Numbered from the stretch's first letter, positions 26,250 through 35,937 are shown. The stretch is 64,000 nucleotides of DNA from Albidovulum sp. bin36 (GCA_002238565.1 MPMP01000002.1:1-64000); one strand, 5' to 3'. Notes: generated by a model not told the origin, from the sequence alone. Translations and numbers: made by a program.

Positions 26250-26804
26250 CTATTCCGTGTCATCCGGTTTCGTTGCGGCAATCGACGCTTCGGCCCCCGG
26301 GGTCTTTATGCCCAGCCTCTTGGCGCGAAAAAACTCGGCTTCCTGATCAAGTGAAAAAGGCGCATACGCTCGGTAGTATATGTTCGTGTTGAAAAGCTTT
26401 TCCATTAATCTGCCGTCGTTCCTGCGGCGAAACTCCAAATCCTCGCTTGCCAGAACGCCGCGGATGTTCTTGATCAACCCTCCCCGGCTTGCGTAGCGAA
26501 TCAAGGCGACATCGGCTTCCGGAACTGTTCGGTCGCGCAATGTGGCATTCGGGTCGCCGTCAAGCGCCTGAATCACGTCCAGTTCAGGCTTGGGATACGC
26601 TCGATCGACGCCGCCGGTTCGCGGCTCAGGGAGACGACCTAGGGATTGGGGCAATTCCAAAGGATTGGAGGGCATAACGCCTAGTTCGTCAGGCGAACCG
26701 GTCGATTTGAATTCAAGAAGCTGAGGGTCGTCGGAACCCGAGCAACCCGCGGCCAATGCGATTGCAGCGCATCCGGCCACCAGCATAGATTTCATTCCCA
26801 ACAT
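26250..26804 (-). CDS. DUF3035 lipoprotein, BamF-like outer-membrane assembly subunit
   Basis: 184 residues if started at ATG 26804 (GGGG six bases upstream); 26822 is possible. Lipoprotein signal MLVAGCAAIALAAGC gives a lipidated Cys and an outer-membrane inner-leaflet location. The conserved part is PDELGVMPSNPLELPQSLGRLPEP, a glutamine-free acidic stretch, then PEADVALIRYASR and LGIKTPGAE near the end. These are features of PF11233 (DUF3035), which I recall being renamed BamF for an alphaproteobacterial BAM-complex subunit. It lies upstream of purH's end on the same strand. Confidence 0.8.
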   Translation of the reverse strand: MLGMKSMLVAGCAAIALAAGCSGSDDPQLLEFKSTGSPDELGVMPSNPLELPQSLGRLPEPRTGGVDRAYPKPELDVIQALDGDPNATLRDRTVPEADVALIRYASRGGLIKNIRGVLASEDLEFRRRNDGRLMEKLFNTNIYYRAYAPFSLDQEAEFFRAKRLGIKTPGAEASIAATKPDDTE

Positions 26805-26934
26805 TTTGAACCCCGCCGACATCTCCGGTTTTCAGAACCCGCAATTTCGTGCCTTTCGGGAAGAATTGCAAGCTATTTAGAAGGGCGCCCCAATCGCTTC
26901 AGCGCTAAATCACCAATTTCGGAACCAATTCCAT

Positions 26935-28524
26935 TCAATGTCTGAAACTGCGAATTCCGGAAAACGCCATGGCGATGCCAACCCTGTTCGCCTCGTCAAT
27001 GACCTCTTGATCGCGAATTGATCCTCCCGGCTGAACAACTGCGGCCGCGCCGGCTTCGGCTACCACCGCCAAACCGTCGGCAAACGGAAAAAATGCATCC
27101 GATGCCGCGACGAGCGATTTTGCGCCTTCATTGCGTCCCGGATCAGCGGATTTAAGCATAGCCCTGGCTTTGCGGGCCGCCTCTCGGGCCGCGTCGACGC
27201 GGCTGGTTTGCCCTGCGCCAATGCCGAGGGTCGCGCCGCCGCTCGCCAATACGACTGCATTGGATTTCGCGTGCTTGGCAACAATCCACGCGAAAAGAAG
27301 ATCTTCAATTTGCGCTTGCGTTGGCGCGATGTCCGTAACAATCGTCATATCCGAACGATTCAGCGAAGCGGAATCGCGTTCCTGAACAAGAAAACCTCCT
27401 GAAATTCGCTTGTAGTCCCGGTCGCCTCGTTCAGCGTCGATGAGCCCGCCCGCCGAAAACACTCTTGAGTTCGGACGGGCGGCAAGAACCTCCAGCGCGG
27501 ATCGTTCAACATTCGGCGCAATGACGACTTCCATGAAATTCTTGATTATTCGGGCGGCCGCTTCCGGGTCCAGCGTTCGATTGAATGCTACCACTCCCCC
27601 GAATGCGGAAAGCCGGTCGCAGTCCAATGCCTTCCTAAATGCCCTCGAGCACGATTCGGCGACCGCGGCGCCGCACGGATTGCCGTGCTTGACGATTGCG
27701 CATGCCGCATGCGACGCCGGGTCGAATTCCGATACCAGCCCGAATGCCGCGTCCGCGTCGGCCAGATTGTTGTAGCCCGGCGGGCTACCCTGCAGCTGCG
27801 AAGCCGCAACGACGGTTCCCGGGTGCTCGCCGAGCGAATAGAGAGCCGCCCGCTGGTGCGGATTTTCGCCGTATCGGAGCTTTTTCTTCAAGCGCAATTG
27901 CATCGAGCGCATTTCGGTAAATTCGCCGGCATCGCTATTCGAAATCCATTCCGCGATCGAGGCGTCGTACCGGGACGCTAGCGCGAACGCCCTGCCGGCC
28001 CGGTCGCGACGAAATTTCAAACTGGTCGCGCCGTCGAGCGCGGACATCTCGGCCATCAGCGAGCCGTAGTCGCCCGGGTCGACCGCGACGGCAACGAATT
28101 CATGGTTCTTCGCCGCGGCTCTGATCATCGACGGCCCGCCTATATCGATGTTGTCGATGCACTCCTTGAAATCGCCCGATGCGGCCGCCCGCTCGAAGGG
28201 ATAGAGGTTTACGACTGCGAGATCGATCCCCTTCAAACCGAGGCCGCGCATCTCGTCCAGGTGGTTCTTGTCGTCTCGCGAAAATAGAATCGGCGCGAAA
28301 ACGGCGGGATGCAGAGTCTTGACCCGACCGCCCAGAATTTCCGGAAATCCAGTCGCATCGGCGATTTCAGTTACAGCTATTCCAGCCGAGCCTACCGCTT
28401 TCGAAGTGCCGCCCGTGGCGATTATCTCAACCCCGAATCCGTCAAGAAAGCGAGCCAATTCAATTATCCCGGTCTTGTCGAATGCCGACAACAGCGCTCG
28501 TCGAACCTTGATCGAATCATTCAT
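26935..28524 (-). CDS. purH: Bifunctional AICAR formyltransferase / IMP cyclohydrolase
   Basis: 529 residues from ATG 28524 (MNDSIKVRRALLSAFDKTG); the track start at 28551 is a TTG inside the previous gene. The N-terminal IMP cyclohydrolase domain has ATGGTSKA, GGRVKTLHP, NLYPFE and NIDIGGPSMIRAAAKN. The C-terminal transformylase domain has RYGENPHQ, GYNNLADADAA, VKHGNPCG, SAFGGVVAFN and KSNAVVLA. Catalyses the last two steps of purine synthesis. It starts 24 bases after the heparinase-like stop, in the rsmB-heparinase-purH order common in alphaproteobacteria. Confidence 0.97.
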   Translation of the reverse strand: MNDSIKVRRALLSAFDKTGIIELARFLDGFGVEIIATGGTSKAVGSAGIAVTEIADATGFPEILGGRVKTLHPAVFAPILFSRDDKNHLDEMRGLGLKGIDLAVVNLYPFERAAASGDFKECIDNIDIGGPSMIRAAAKNHEFVAVAVDPGDYGSLMAEMSALDGATSLKFRRDRAGRAFALASRYDASIAEWISNSDAGEFTEMRSMQLRLKKKLRYGENPHQRAALYSLGEHPGTVVAASQLQGSPPGYNNLADADAAFGLVSEFDPASHAACAIVKHGNPCGAAVAESCSRAFRKALDCDRLSAFGGVVAFNRTLDPEAAARIIKNFMEVVIAPNVERSALEVLAARPNSRVFSAGGLIDAERGDRDYKRISGGFLVQERDSASLNRSDMTIVTDIAPTQAQIEDLLFAWIVAKHAKSNAVVLASGGATLGIGAGQTSRVDAAREAARKARAMLKSADPGRNEGAKSLVAASDAFFPFADGLAVVAEAGAAAVVQPGGSIRDQEVIDEANRVGIAMAFSGIRSFRH

Positions 28525-28547
28525 TGCGAATGGATGCCCGGTTCCCG

Positions 28548-30293
28548 TCAATGTCGGCTGCCTTGAAGAACGCCGGCGTCGGCCCCGCCGATCTTTTCAA
28601 AGGACCAGCTTACCTGGGATGCGGCGCCTGCGACAATCGAAGCCAGTACGATCTGCTTGGACTTCCTTTCAACGCAGCTTCGCTCGTCGAAATAGACGCT
28701 ATCCTCCAGGTCCAGCCTGGCATCGCCGGAAAATCGAAACCGCCACTCGTCGCCATCGCCCGTAAAAAGAGAAATTTCACTGGCGAGATTAGAAATTTCA
28801 GCTTCAACCGCGTAATGCAAATGGAACCGAGTCAAGCAATCGAACGCTGATAAATTTCTCTTATTCGCGGCTTCGTTCAATACTTTCCGATCCTCGTCGG
28901 AATTCGGCCAGATCGTATCCTCGCCCCAAAGCCGGCGACCGAAGCCGTCAAGACCCAGGCGTCGCATATGCGTCAGCCCGTGGAACGGCCTATAGCCGTC
29001 GTGGCTGGCAATTAAAGTCTGCCCGTCTTTTCCCGGCAATTGCTCGACTCTTACGTTTTTCGGAACCAATACGAGAATATCCCGGTCATCCCGCCTAAGC
29101 GACCACGGCGAGGACATGGTGGATGAGGAGCAGTGATCGACTTCAACCGTGCTGTGGCTCCTGGTTTCCCGCCATTCGACGCTCCTTTTCGCCCCGAACA
29201 ACTCCGCGCTGCCGCAATTCACGACCAGCGCATGGTTTCTCGAGTGCATTTCAAGCGCCAGCGTGCTGGCGTGTCCGCGATCCGAGTTCCAGCCGGACGG
29301 AGGAGGCGCCGCGTCGACGATTATGCTGATGTCGCCTCCTACGAGCCTCGCATAGCCCATTGCCAGCTTGCCCTTCGCAAATCCGCGGCTGCCCGACGAC
29401 GAAAGGAATGAATCCAGCAAACCGTCGGCGACCGCTCGGCCCCCGTGGAACCGAGGCAGTTCGCCGCTTTTATGCCTGAGGCTGCGCAATACGGCCGCAA
29501 TTCTAGAAACCGCATTTCGAATTTCAGCCGGCGGCAGCACGCCTTTTGACGAGAGCTCGCCGCCGACCCATATCAAGAGCAAGCCGATTCTGAGCAGTTC
29601 CTCGGGATTTCGGCTAACGATTCCCCCGTCTGAATCAACAACTCTAGAGCAGGCGTCCGCCAGCATTCTCGTTTCGAACGCAACCGGTTCGCCATAGTCG
29701 CCGATCGCCAATTCCACGCGGATTAGCCGCGCGAGGACTTCTATTCGACTCCAATCCATTTTTTGAGACTTCAAGCGCCGCCGCAGAAATTTCGTATGCC
29801 CGCCGATCGAAGCCGCCAGGCCCCCGGGCGATCCGCTGCTTCCGGCGGTCAATAGATTCCAGTTCGCGACCATGCGGGTCGCCCTCCGGCTCGCAACGAG
29901 CGGATTCCAGCCGGCGCCGCGGCCGGCTCCGAAGCGACTTAGCCAGTCGCCGGTCCATTTTCGGGCCATGGCGACAGCTTCCAGGCTCCTTAGCGAAGCG
30001 AGGTCGTCGAGCCAATCGAAGGATTGCACGGTTTCCTGAAGACCCTCGCGGTCATGCCTGATGTCCCAGATCGACGATTCCTGAATATCGAAGCGAACGC
30101 CGTTGAAATAATACGCGCCTTCAAGCAGCGACCGGCCCTTGTCGGCGCTGCCGGAAGGCCATGGCTCGGCGCGAACCGCCTCCATGCTGACGTCGCTCGC
30201 GGACGGAAGCGCCTTGGCCCAGAGGCCGTCCCAGAAGGAACTGCCTTTGGCCGCCGGCCAGAATTCCAAGCCTGACATTTCCGAATTTTCCAT
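28548..30293 (-). CDS. Heparinase II/III family protein
   Basis: 581 residues. An N-terminal alpha/alpha-toroid part (FNGVRFDIQESSIWDIRHDR, SRFGAGRGAGWNPLVASRR, WNLL, GGLAASIGGHTKFLRRRL) is followed by the beta-rich heparinase II/III part (GYARLVGGDISIIVDAAPPP, HASTLALEMHSRNHALVVNCG, RETRSHSTVEVDH, HDGYRPFHGLTHMRRL). The alphaproteobacterial versions beside rsmB and purH lack a signal peptide, as here, and their substrate is not known to me. Coupled with purH downstream. Confidence 0.88.
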   Translation of the reverse strand: MENSEMSGLEFWPAAKGSSFWDGLWAKALPSASDVSMEAVRAEPWPSGSADKGRSLLEGAYYFNGVRFDIQESSIWDIRHDREGLQETVQSFDWLDDLASLRSLEAVAMARKWTGDWLSRFGAGRGAGWNPLVASRRATRMVANWNLLTAGSSGSPGGLAASIGGHTKFLRRRLKSQKMDWSRIEVLARLIRVELAIGDYGEPVAFETRMLADACSRVVDSDGGIVSRNPEELLRIGLLLIWVGGELSSKGVLPPAEIRNAVSRIAAVLRSLRHKSGELPRFHGGRAVADGLLDSFLSSSGSRGFAKGKLAMGYARLVGGDISIIVDAAPPPSGWNSDRGHASTLALEMHSRNHALVVNCGSAELFGAKRSVEWRETRSHSTVEVDHCSSSTMSSPWSLRRDDRDILVLVPKNVRVEQLPGKDGQTLIASHDGYRPFHGLTHMRRLGLDGFGRRLWGEDTIWPNSDEDRKVLNEAANKRNLSAFDCLTRFHLHYAVEAEISNLASEISLFTGDGDEWRFRFSGDARLDLEDSVYFDERSCVERKSKQIVLASIVAGAASQVSWSFEKIGGADAGVLQGSRH

Positions 30294-30381
30294 GCGAACC
30301 CAATCGAGCGACGGTCGCCGCCGCGCGCTTCCATAAGCGATTCCGTGTCAATTGGCACTGCCGGAGCAATCGATCGGCCGT

Positions 30382-31698
30382 TCAGATTTTCGCCAGCGCC
30401 GCCGAGTAGAAACCGTCCATGCCTCCCAATTCCGGCCAATAGTCGGGACGAAGGCGAATTCCTCCGTCTGCCGTTTGCCAGTCCTTTTCGAGACCGAGAT
30501 GAACCGGGTCGATTCGCTTGACTGCAATTTCGCGGCTGCTTAAGAATTTTTCTACGCGCAGTTCGCCTTCCTCGGCCAGCAGGGAACACGTGCAGTAAAG
30601 AACAACGCCGCCCGGTTTCAAGAGTTCAAACGCTTTTTCGAGCAATCGATCCTGAAGTGATGTCAGTTCGCCAAGCGATTTTTCGTCCCGCACGAATGGG
30701 ATGTCGGGATTCCTCCGAATCGTGCCGGACGACGAGCACGGCGCATCGACAACAACCGCGTCGAAATTCCCGCACCGGCTCCATTTCAGCGCATCCATCT
30801 CGACAATATCCGCGGACAATCCGGTTCGTTTTAAATTCGCTTTCAGCAATTCAAGGCGGGCGGCCGAGATGTCGCATGCGGTTACATTCGCGCCGGACGA
30901 CGCGAGCTGCATTGTTTTGCCGCCCGGCGCCGCGCACATGTCGAGAATCCGCTTTCCGGACACGTCGCCTAGCATTCGAGCGGGAACGGCAGCCGCCATG
31001 TCCTGCACCCACCAGCGCCCTTCCTCGTAGCCAGGAAGGTTCGAGACCATTCGATTTCTCGGCATGCGAATACTGCCGGTGGGAAGCAATTCTCCGCAAA
31101 GCCGCAAAGCAATTTCTTCAGCCGAACCGGGGTCGGAGGGGGTTACGTCCAGCGGCGCGCCGTTTTCGTGCGCGGCTTCAATCGCTTTCAGAACCTTCCC
31201 GCCGAATTGGTTTTTGATCGGAGCCGACATCCATTTGGGAAGCCTGTTCGCCGCTGCGGATGTCCAATGCATCCTTCCCTCGGTCGCGACCTGGCGCAAA
31301 ACCGCGTTGGCCAGCCCGTTCAGCTTCCTTGAGCCGGAGCGTTCGCCCATGAGCATGACGCCCTGGTCAACGACAGCGTAGATAGCGCGGTCATGGCAAA
31401 ATATTTCAGCGACGGAAAGGCGAAGCGAATTCTTCGCCCGTCCCTTCAAGGGCTTCGACATGAATACGCTCAAAACAGAATCGATCCGGTTCAAGTGCCT
31501 CAGCGCGAACTTGGCCAGGCGCATGGCCGCCGCCCTATCCTGCGGCTCGAATTTCGCTAATCGCGGCCATTCCGCTAGAATCGACAGCGGAACGCCCTCG
31601 ATGACTACGCCGTCGAGCAATTCCGCCGCTAGCATTCGCTCGATGGAGGGCGATTTTCTCGCTTTGGCTCCCGCCGCGGCCCTTCGCTTGCCGGACAT
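30382..31698 (-). CDS. rsmB: 16S rRNA (cytosine-967-C5)-methyltransferase
   Basis: 438 residues from ATG 31698; a GTG sits directly before it. An N-terminal NusB-like helical domain (ALRHLNRIDSVLSVFM, SVAEIFCHDRAIYAVVDQGVML) leads into a SAM methyltransferase: GRWWVQDMAAAVPARML, MCAAPGGKTMQLAS (SAM loop), VVVDAPCSSSGTIRRNPDI with one active-site Cys, and LYCTCSLLAEEGE with the other. It methylates C967 in helix 31 of 16S rRNA. It diverges from the small SDHAF4-like gene. Confidence 0.95.
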   Translation of the reverse strand: MSGKRRAAAGAKARKSPSIERMLAAELLDGVVIEGVPLSILAEWPRLAKFEPQDRAAAMRLAKFALRHLNRIDSVLSVFMSKPLKGRAKNSLRLSVAEIFCHDRAIYAVVDQGVMLMGERSGSRKLNGLANAVLRQVATEGRMHWTSAAANRLPKWMSAPIKNQFGGKVLKAIEAAHENGAPLDVTPSDPGSAEEIALRLCGELLPTGSIRMPRNRMVSNLPGYEEGRWWVQDMAAAVPARMLGDVSGKRILDMCAAPGGKTMQLASSGANVTACDISAARLELLKANLKRTGLSADIVEMDALKWSRCGNFDAVVVDAPCSSSGTIRRNPDIPFVRDEKSLGELTSLQDRLLEKAFELLKPGGVVLYCTCSLLAEEGELRVEKFLSSREIAVKRIDPVHLGLEKDWQTADGGIRLRPDYWPELGGMDGFYSAALAKI

Positions 31699-31724
31699 CA
31701 CGACTCTACTCTAGGATAGACGAC

Positions 31725-31922
31725 ATGCATGATGCGCGAAATGTCACGGAATCAAATCCTGGAAACTTGCCGGCCGCGGCCTTGCGAGCCTTGAAGGAGG
31801 CGGAGGAACGGCGAATCGGCAAGCATTCCCAAGACAGAGCCCTTGAGATCGGAGGCCGCTCCGGTCCCGATCCCGTTCGATTCGGAGACTGGGAAAAAAA
31901 CGGAATCGCATATGATTTTTGA
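31725..31922 (+). CDS. DUF1674 / SDHAF4-like succinate dehydrogenase assembly factor
   Basis: 65 residues. The C-terminal signature EIGGRSGPDPVRFGDWEKNG ending IAYDF is the hallmark of the DUF1674/SDHAF4 family, with a charged N-terminal helix (RALKEAEERRIGKH). In mitochondria the protein binds FAD-loaded SdhA to help form the SdhAB dimer and limit radical damage; the bacterial role is assumed alike. Divergent from rsmB with only 26 bases between starts, and converging on dapB. SDH genes are not in the window. Confidence 0.9.
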   Translation: MHDARNVTESNPGNLPAAALRALKEAEERRIGKHSQDRALEIGGRSGPDPVRFGDWEKNGIAYDF

Positions 31923-31987
31923 AAGCGGCGCGGCTGCGCTTCCAGTTTCCGAGCCGGATTCGCCGATCGCGCCGGCGTCGGCCAAAG

Positions 31988-32797
31988 TCAAAGCGAAAGC
32001 ACATCTCGCATGCTGTATTCGCCGGGCGGCCGGTCCAGTCCCCAGAGTGCCGCCTTGAGCGCTCCATGCGCGTAAATCGCCCTGTTGGTCGCTATGTGCC
32101 TTAATACGATTCGCTCGCCCTCCGCTGCGAAAATCACGTCGTGCTCGCCCGTTACGTCGCCGCCCCGCACCGCCGAGAATCCTATGGAGCCCCGCTTTCG
32201 CGGACCCGTAATGCCGTCGCGCCCCCGCACCGCGACGTCTTTGAGGATTTGGCCGCGCCCTTCGGCCGCCGCCTGGCCGAGCATTATCGCCGTTCCCGAA
32301 GGGGCGTCGACCTTGTGCCGGTGATGAGTTTCGAGAATTTCCACGTCGAAGTCTTCGTCCAGGGACCGGGCCACGGTTTTGACTATGTTCAGCAAAAGGT
32401 TGACACCCAGGCTCATATTGCCGGCCCGCACGATGGTCGTGTGCCTCGCCGCGGCGGAAATCCGTTCAAGGTCGGTGTCTTCAAATCCCGTTGATCCGAT
32501 CACGTGCACGCATTTGGCTTGCGCGCAAAGCTCCGCAAGCTCTACGCTGGCCGCAGGAGCCGTGAAATCGATGAACGCCCTGATGCCGGCGAAGATTTCC
32601 AGCGGGTCGTCGCGAACGATGATGCCGTTCCCGGCGCCGCCCGCGCAAACGCCGAGATCCCGTCCTATCCATTCATGGCCCGGCCTTTCCGTTGCGCCGC
32701 GCAGGCTGGCCCTGCCGCTGGCCGCGACGGTTTCCGAGATTAATCTTCCCATCCGCCCCGAAACTCCGGCAACGGCGATGCCCGGCAATTCTTCCAT
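31988..32797 (-). CDS. dapB: 4-hydroxy-tetrahydrodipicolinate reductase
   Basis: 269 residues. N-terminal nucleotide site [12 protein letters not shown] (GxxGxxG), [24 protein letters not shown], the catalytic [15 protein letters not shown] block with the His and the Lys-Xaa-Asp-Ala-Pro-Ser-Gly core, then the substrate-binding [17 protein letters not shown]. It reduces HTPA with NAD(P)H in lysine and diaminopimelate synthesis. Divergent from rbfA across about 110 bases. Confidence 0.96.
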   Translation of the reverse strand: MEELPGIAVAGVSGRMGRLISETVAASGRASLRGATERPGHEWIGRDLGVCAGGAGNGIIVRDDPLEIFAGIRAFIDFTAPAASVELAELCAQAKCVHVIGSTGFEDTDLERISAAARHTTIVRAGNMSLGVNLLLNIVKTVARSLDEDFDVEILETHHRHKVDAPSGTAIMLGQAAAEGRGQILKDVAVRGRDGITGPRKRGSIGFSAVRGGDVTGEHDVIFAAEGERIVLRHIATNRAIYAHGALKAALWGLDRPPGEYSMRDVLSL

Positions 32798-32907
32798 CGA
32801 GTTCTTTCCCTTGTTTCAGCAATCGCTATCGTCTATCGCTGTCGCGTCTTTATTGCAAAGGCGCATGGGATCGCTGCAAAGAGGAAGCATTGCAAGCGGA
32901 GGGGCTC

Positions 32908-33312
32908 GTGGCAAGAAACATCTACAGCGGCAAGGACAGAAGCCAGCGGCAGCTGCGCGTAGGCGAAACCGTAAGGCGAACGCTGGCCCCGATTGTCGCG
33001 CAAGGGTTCGGCGACGACCTGAATTACCAGAACGTTTCAATTACGGTCGGCGAAGTGCGCATGTCGCCGGACCTTCGACGAGCCACGGTTTTCGTACTTC
33101 CGCTCGGCGGCGAGCAGGCCGAGGAAGTCGTTGCCGCCCTGAACAAGGAACGAGCGGAAATCCGGCGCTGCATCAACAAGCAATTGACGCTAAAATATTC
33201 GCCTGCGCTGAAATTCGAATTGGATACGACGTTCGACAGGCTGGAAAAGACGCGGCGGCTGTTCGAACTCGAAGAAGTGCGCCGCGACCTAGAAAAAGCC
33301 GAAGAACATTGA
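32908..33312 (+). CDS. rbfA: Ribosome-binding factor A
   Basis: 134 residues from GTG 32908, which has GGAGGGG upstream; the ORF track start at 32692 lies inside dapB on the other strand. RQLRVGETVRRTLAPIVAQG, VSITVGEVRMSPDLRRATVFVLPLGG and SPALKFELDTTFDRLEKTRRLFE are RbfA's KH-like fold. It helps 30S maturation near the 5' end of 16S rRNA. The last codons overlap the truB start (TTGA). Confidence 0.94.
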   Translation: MARNIYSGKDRSQRQLRVGETVRRTLAPIVAQGFGDDLNYQNVSITVGEVRMSPDLRRATVFVLPLGGEQAEEVVAALNKERAEIRRCINKQLTLKYSPALKFELDTTFDRLEKTRRLFELEEVRRDLEKAEEH

Positions 33313-34265
33313 GTCGCCGATCAAGAAAGCGCCGCGAATTCGGCCGCGACATTTCCGGATGGGTGGCCGTTGACAAGCCCGCCGGGCATTCGTCGGTCGA
33401 AACTCTGAACAAGACCAAGAAATCCTTTTCGGCGCGAAAGGCGGGGCATGCCGGGACTTTGGATCGCGCGGCCAGCGGCATTCTCGCGGTTGCATTCGGA
33501 GAGGCGACCAAGACGGTGCCTTACCTGACGGACGCTCTCAAGACATACAGGTTTACAGTCAGGTTCGGCCAATCGACCGACACCTGCGATGCCGACGGCG
33601 AAGTCGTTGCCACGTCGGAAAGCCGTCCGTCCGAAGCCGACATCTTGAATGCGCTTGCGGAATTCCGCGGCAATATTATGCAGGTGCCGCCCAAATTTTC
33701 CGCAATCAAGATCGATGGCGTAAGAGCGCATGAGCGAGCCCGAAGCGGAGAAGATTTCACGCCGGAAGCCAGAGCGCTGTTCGTCGCGGAGCTGGAGATG
33801 CTCGGCCGGCCCGACGCCGATCATGCGGAATTCCTGCTCACATGCGGCAAGGGAGGCTACGTTCGCTCTATCGCGCGGGACCTCGGCGAGTCGCTCGGAT
33901 GCCTCGGCCATGCCGGTTCCCTAAGACGCATTCGATCCGGGCCGTTCGACGAGGAGTCCTGCCTTGCGCTGGAAACCGTCGAAGAATTGTCCGGATCCCC
34001 GGAACTGGACGAATTCCTTTTACCGCTCGAAACGGTGCTGATCGATCTGCCGGAACTCCGCTGCACCGCCGGCGCGGCCGCGCAATTGCGAAACGGCACC
34101 CCCGCGCCGGTGTTCGGCGACTTTCCGGATTACGGAGGAGAGGCTTGGGTATCCAGCGGCGGACGCGCGGTCGCCATCGGTGAATTTCGATCAGGCGAGC
34201 TAATTCCGAAGCGCGTATTTCGGGATTCCAAGGCGAGCGGCCGCCAATCCGAAGCTATCGAATGA
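33309..34265 (+). CDS. truB: tRNA pseudouridine-55 synthase
   Basis: 318 residues from TTG 33309, overlapping the rbfA stop. This start gives SRRSRKRREFGRDISGWVAV, the usual basic alphaproteobacterial TruB beginning, while the track's 628-residue frame is an artefactual extension. Catalytic block KAGHAGTLDRAASGILAVAF, then TYRFTVRFGQSTDTCDADG, QVPPKFSAIKIDGVRAHERAR, GGYVRSIARDLGE. It makes pseudouridine 55 in the T loop of tRNA, and is cotranscribed with rbfA as is usual. Confidence 0.95.
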   Translation: MSRRSRKRREFGRDISGWVAVDKPAGHSSVETLNKTKKSFSARKAGHAGTLDRAASGILAVAFGEATKTVPYLTDALKTYRFTVRFGQSTDTCDADGEVVATSESRPSEADILNALAEFRGNIMQVPPKFSAIKIDGVRAHERARSGEDFTPEARALFVAELEMLGRPDADHAEFLLTCGKGGYVRSIARDLGESLGCLGHAGSLRRIRSGPFDEESCLALETVEELSGSPELDEFLLPLETVLIDLPELRCTAGAAAQLRNGTPAPVFGDFPDYGGEAWVSSGGRAVAIGEFRSGELIPKRVFRDSKASGRQSEAIE

Positions 34266-34311
34266 AACCGCAAGTCCGGGGCATCGGAACGAAAGCGGGA
34301 AGCGCCGAAGC

Positions 34312-34827
34312 GTGATCATTCGGAACCATACTGAAAACGGCGTTCGCAGCGTTGCGGAGTACTCGAGCTGCGAGCGATACCGGTTCAAATTGCAGCGCAG
34401 CTGGCGCGAGTCCGATACCGGCATCTTGTTTATCATGCTGAACCCTTCAACCGCCACGGAATTGAGGAACGACCCGACGGTTGAGCGCTGCGAAAGGCGG
34501 GCGAGATCGATGGGGCACGGCGCCTATCGAGTATGCAATATCTTTGGCTGGCGCGACACCAGCCCCGCCGAATTGAAACGGGCCCGAGACCCGGTAGGAC
34601 GCGGCAACGACGAAGCGATACTGGAGTCAAGCGATTGGGCCGACGCAATCGTATGCGCATGGGGAAATCACGGAAGCCATATGAATAGAGGCAGGGAGGT
34701 AGAGGCTCTTCTTCGCGATGCCGGCAAGGAATTGATGCACCTTGGATTGACTAAAATCGGCCAGCCGCAGCATCCGCTGTACATTTCCTATGCCAAGTCG
34801 CCCGTTCCTTGGACGCAAGGCGGATAG
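34312..34827 (+). CDS. DUF1643 domain protein
   Basis: 171 residues from GTG 34312. ILFIMLNPSTATELRNDPTVERCERRAR, then YRVCNIFGWRDTSPAELKRA, AIVCAWGNHG and PQHPLYISYAKSPVPW at the end are the DUF1643 pattern. The family looks like a distant uracil-DNA-glycosylase-type fold (the MLNPS block recalls it), but the function is unknown to me. It follows truB by 46 bases and may be read with it. Confidence 0.85.
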   Translation: MIIRNHTENGVRSVAEYSSCERYRFKLQRSWRESDTGILFIMLNPSTATELRNDPTVERCERRARSMGHGAYRVCNIFGWRDTSPAELKRARDPVGRGNDEAILESSDWADAIVCAWGNHGSHMNRGREVEALLRDAGKELMHLGLTKIGQPQHPLYISYAKSPVPWTQGG

Positions 34828-35019
34828 CCTGACGCCTTGCAGGAGAGAAGAATATGCCGGTCATCCAAAGGACCGGGCTAGTCCGCCGCGCTCGAGTTCG
34901 GCGCTTTCCGCGGAATTCCGAGCCGCTAAAGCCATTCGGCTTCCCCGGGAGTTCGGGAACAATGACGCAAAGTCTGCTAGTGTTGGATTTCAGCGGCGTA
35001 GCTGCCGGGGGCTGACGAA

Positions 35020-35937
35020 ATGATCGAGTTCAGAGAATTTGACAAAATCAGGATTTTCACGAACGGAATCAATCTCTCCGCGCGGGTCGGAGGAAGCGGC
35101 CCTCCGCTCCTGCTACTGCACGGCTTTCCGCAGAACGGAAACTGCTGGGGGAAAATCGCTCCGGCGCTGTCCGAAAGCTATACGTGCATCGCGCCCGATT
35201 TGAGGGGCTATGGCGAAAGCGACAAGCCCGAGGACGATCCGAAGCACAGCTCGTATTCCAAGCGGACGATGGCCATGGATATTGCCGGAATTCTGGATTT
35301 CCTAGGCTTCGACAAAGTTCGAATTGCAGGGCACGACCGAGGCGCGAGAGTGGCCTATCGATTCGCACTGGATCATCCGAACCGGGTGGCGAAGCTCGCC
35401 ATCCTCGACGTCGTGCCGACCGGAGACTTCTGGGCGGGCTGGAACGCGGAAATCGCCATAAGCGCCTATCACTGGACGTTTCTCGCGCAGCCGTCGCCGC
35501 TGCCGGAAAATATGATTTTAGCGGACCCGGATTCATTCGTCGACTGGACTATCGCTAGCTGGACGGCCCAAAAGTCATTGAGTCCTTTCGATTCGGCGTC
35601 GCTCGAGTCCTATCGAAGCCAGGCGCGCGAACGCGATTGCGTAGCCGCAATGTGCGCCGACTACAGAGCGGGCGCCTTCTTGGATCGACGTGTCGACAAC
35701 GAAGATCGGCTGCGCGGGCGAATTATTCAATGCCCCGTTCATTTTATTTGGAGCGAGCGCGGCTTCCCCGCGAAAACTCCCGATCCCCTGGGAATCTGGA
35801 GGCGCTGGGCCGCGAACCTGACCGGCGAAATGATAAGGGGAAGCGGACATTTTATCATGGAGGAGCAACCGGAGGAAGCCGCCGGCGCGCTTTTGCGGTT
35901 TTTCGGAGACTCCGAGTCGAGATCAGGCGCCAAGTAG
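35020..35937 (+). CDS. Fluoroacetate/haloacetate dehalogenase-like alpha/beta hydrolase
   Basis: 305 residues, GGGGG upstream of ATG 35020. HGFPQNGNCW gives the oxyanion region. The nucleophile elbow GHDRGAR carries D106 with R107 and R110, which in fluoroacetate dehalogenase bind the carboxylate. D130 and H277 (GSGHFIMEEQPEE) complete the triad. H151, W152 (AYHWTFLAQP), W181 (ASWT) and Y215 (CADYRAGA) match the fluoride-stabilising pocket of the Rhodopseudomonas enzyme at a constant offset of about four. The family converts haloacetate to glycolate and halide. Monocistronic as far as I see. No halide exporter lies nearby. Confidence 0.88.
   Translation: MIEFREFDKIRIFTNGINLSARVGGSGPPLLLLHGFPQNGNCWGKIAPALSESYTCIAPDLRGYGESDKPEDDPKHSSYSKRTMAMDIAGILDFLGFDKVRIAGHDRGARVAYRFALDHPNRVAKLAILDVVPTGDFWAGWNAEIAISAYHWTFLAQPSPLPENMILADPDSFVDWTIASWTAQKSLSPFDSASLESYRSQARERDCVAAMCADYRAGAFLDRRVDNEDRLRGRIIQCPVHFIWSERGFPAKTPDPLGIWRRWAANLTGEMIRGSGHFIMEEQPEEAAGALLRFFGDSESRSGAK

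Noticed and set aside
32379-33308. Long N-terminal extension of the truB frame (628-codon ORF)
   Set aside because: It runs antisense to dapB and through rbfA in another frame. TruB similarity begins at the TTG at 33309.
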